Assembly (NCBI GenBank): GCA_015654915.1 | Contig: JAATFY010000043.1 | Location: forward strand, 1 to 6,358 | Source: Rhodospirillales bacterium | GTDB taxonomy: Bacteria; Pseudomonadota; Alphaproteobacteria; UBA9219 | Direction of reading: 5' to 3' | Length of the DNA stretch: 6,358 nucleotides | Shown here: positions 5,373 to 6,358 of the stretch, piece by piece | Layout of the letters: each line of letters opens with the position of its first letter | How positions within the stretch are numbered: the stretch's first letter is position 1 | Translations under genes and position numbers: made by a program | The notes under the pieces: model-generated | Databases searched by the model: none | What the model was told of the DNA's origin: nothing | Seen by the model: only the letters and a program-made list of their open reading frames with translations

Positions 5373-6358
5373 ATGGATGTCGTCACCCTTTCCCGCCTGC
5401 AGTTCGCGCTGACTGCCCTGTATCATTTTCTTTTCGTGCCGTTGACGCTCGGGCTCGCCACGCTGCTGGCGATCATGGAAAGCGTGTGGGTGATGACCGG
5501 ACGCACGATCTGGCGCGACATGACAAAGTTTTGGGGAAGTTTATTCGGCATCAATTTCGCCATGGGCGTGGCGACGGGCCTGACCATGGAATTCCAGTTC
5601 GGCACCAACTGGGCCTATTATTCGCATTATGTCGGCGACGTGTTCGGCGCGCCCCTCGCCATCGAAGGCATCGTCGCCTTTTTCCTCGAAGCCACCTTCG
5701 TCGGCCTGTTTTTCTTCGGCTGGGACCGGCTGTCGCGCCTGCAGCATCTGGTCGTGACCTGGCTTCTGGCGCTCGGCACCAGCCTGTCGGCGATGTGGAT
5801 CCTGATCGCCAACGGCTGGATGCAGTTTCCGGTCGGCGCGCAGTTCAATGTCGACACCATGCGCATGGAAGTCACCAATTTTGCCGACGTCATACTTAAC
5901 CCTGTGGCGCAAGCGAAATTCGTCCACACCATCAGCGCGGGCTACGTTACCGGCGCGATGTTCGTACTGGCCATCAGCGCGTGGTTCCTGCTGAAGGGAC
6001 GCCACAGCAAGCTGGCGAAACGCTCGATGACTGTAGCGCTGAGTTTCGGTCTGGCATCGGCCTTATCCGTCGTCGTGCTGGGCGATGAAAGCGGCTATAC
6101 TGCGGGGCAGAACCAGAAAATGAAAATCGCCGCGATCGAGGCGATGTGGCACACCGAACCCGCCCCCGCCAGCTTTACCGTTTTCGGCGTTCCCGATACC
6201 AAGGATCAGGTGACGCGCTTCGACATCAAATTGCCGTGGCTGCTCGGCCTTATCGCCACGCGGGCGATCGACACCGAAGTGCCGGGCCTCGTCAATCTGG
6301 TCGAGAAAAACAAGCAGCGTATCCGCGACGGCATGGTCACTTACGACGCGCTGGATCA
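5373..6358 (+). CDS. cydA: Cytochrome bd ubiquinol oxidase subunit I, N-terminal 328 residues (cut by window edge)
   Basis: CydA is the quinol-oxidising, heme-bearing subunit of the inner-membrane bd oxidase, which reduces O2 to water with high affinity. The frame is open to the right edge, giving 328 of about 520 expected codons. Residues match E. coli CydA with an offset of one: His18 (E. coli H19, high-spin heme b/d ligand), Glu98 and Glu106 (E99, E107, proton path), His185 (H186, heme b558 ligand), and Lys251 and Glu256 (K252, E257) in the quinol-binding Q-loop after GDESGY (237-242). Blocks such as GLTMEFQFGTNW and FVGLFFFGWDRL are nearly invariant in the family. The third heme ligand (Met393 in E. 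coli) lies beyond the window, so the long or short Q-loop class and the presence of cydB cannot be seen fully. The start at ATG 5373 matches the family N-terminus; a weak GAG lies 8 nt upstream. The gene follows cydP by 37 nt. Confidence 0.98.
   Translation, partial: MDVVTLSRLQFALTALYHFLFVPLTLGLATLLAIMESVWVMTGRTIWRDMTKFWGSLFGINFAMGVATGLTMEFQFGTNWAYYSHYVGDVFGAPLAIEGIVAFFLEATFVGLFFFGWDRLSRLQHLVVTWLLALGTSLSAMWILIANGWMQFPVGAQFNVDTMRMEVTNFADVILNPVAQAKFVHTISAGYVTGAMFVLAISAWFLLKGRHSKLAKRSMTVALSFGLASALSVVVLGDESGYTAGQNQKMKIAAIEAMWHTEPAPASFTVFGVPDTKDQVTRFDIKLPWLLGLIATRAIDTEVPGLVNLVEKNKQRIRDGMVTYDALD

Noticed and set aside
5541..6005. Minus-strand open frame (154 codons) inside cydA
   Set aside because: It is antisense to near-invariant CydA sequence; the product has low-complexity His/Asp/Arg-rich composition typical of shadow frames.

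Overview
The window is an ordinary-looking stretch of GC-rich bacterial chromosome holding seven protein genes. It has no RNA genes, insertion sequences, CRISPR arrays or phage genes that I can see. The gene set (cytochrome bd subunit I preceded by a CydP-type small protein, a YheS-type ABC-F ATPase, a beta-carbonic anhydrase, and an AsmA-like membrane-anchored protein) points to a Gram-negative proteobacterium. Codon usage and protein style suggest an alphaproteobacterium, but this is an impression and I cannot name a genus.

Layout from left to right. Positions 1-510 (minus strand) hold the first 170 codons of an unrecognised protein whose end lies outside the window. Positions 511-697 are non-coding and probably hold its promoter. 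Positions 698-1507 (minus) encode a 269-residue AsmA-like protein with one N-terminal membrane anchor. It lies 60 nt downstream of the 616-residue YheS-type ABC-F ATPase gene at 1568-3418 (minus), so the two may share a transcript. A gap of about 215 nt at 3419-3633 carries a plausible promoter for the ATPase. Positions 3634-4323 (minus) encode a beta-class carbonic anhydrase with all its zinc ligands. Its start lies 59 nt downstream of a small exported protein gene of unknown function (4383-4898, minus), and the gap between them holds a perfect TATAAT box. The strand then switches. A 260-nt divergent intergenic region (4899-5158) contains a conspicuous CATAA/TTATG repeat cluster. After it come cydP (5159-5335, plus) and the first 328 codons of cydA (5373 to the right edge, plus).

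Functionally, the right end is the start of a cytochrome bd quinol oxidase operon (cydP-cydA, presumably followed by cydB beyond the window). The minus-strand genes look like housekeeping functions (CO2/bicarbonate interconversion, ribosome-associated ATPase, envelope maintenance) placed side by side, not a dedicated pathway. I found no convincing evidence of a novel biological system. The points most worth following are the repeat cluster upstream of cydP, the unrecognised genes at 1-510 and 4383-4898, and a short repeat found just after two minus-strand genes.
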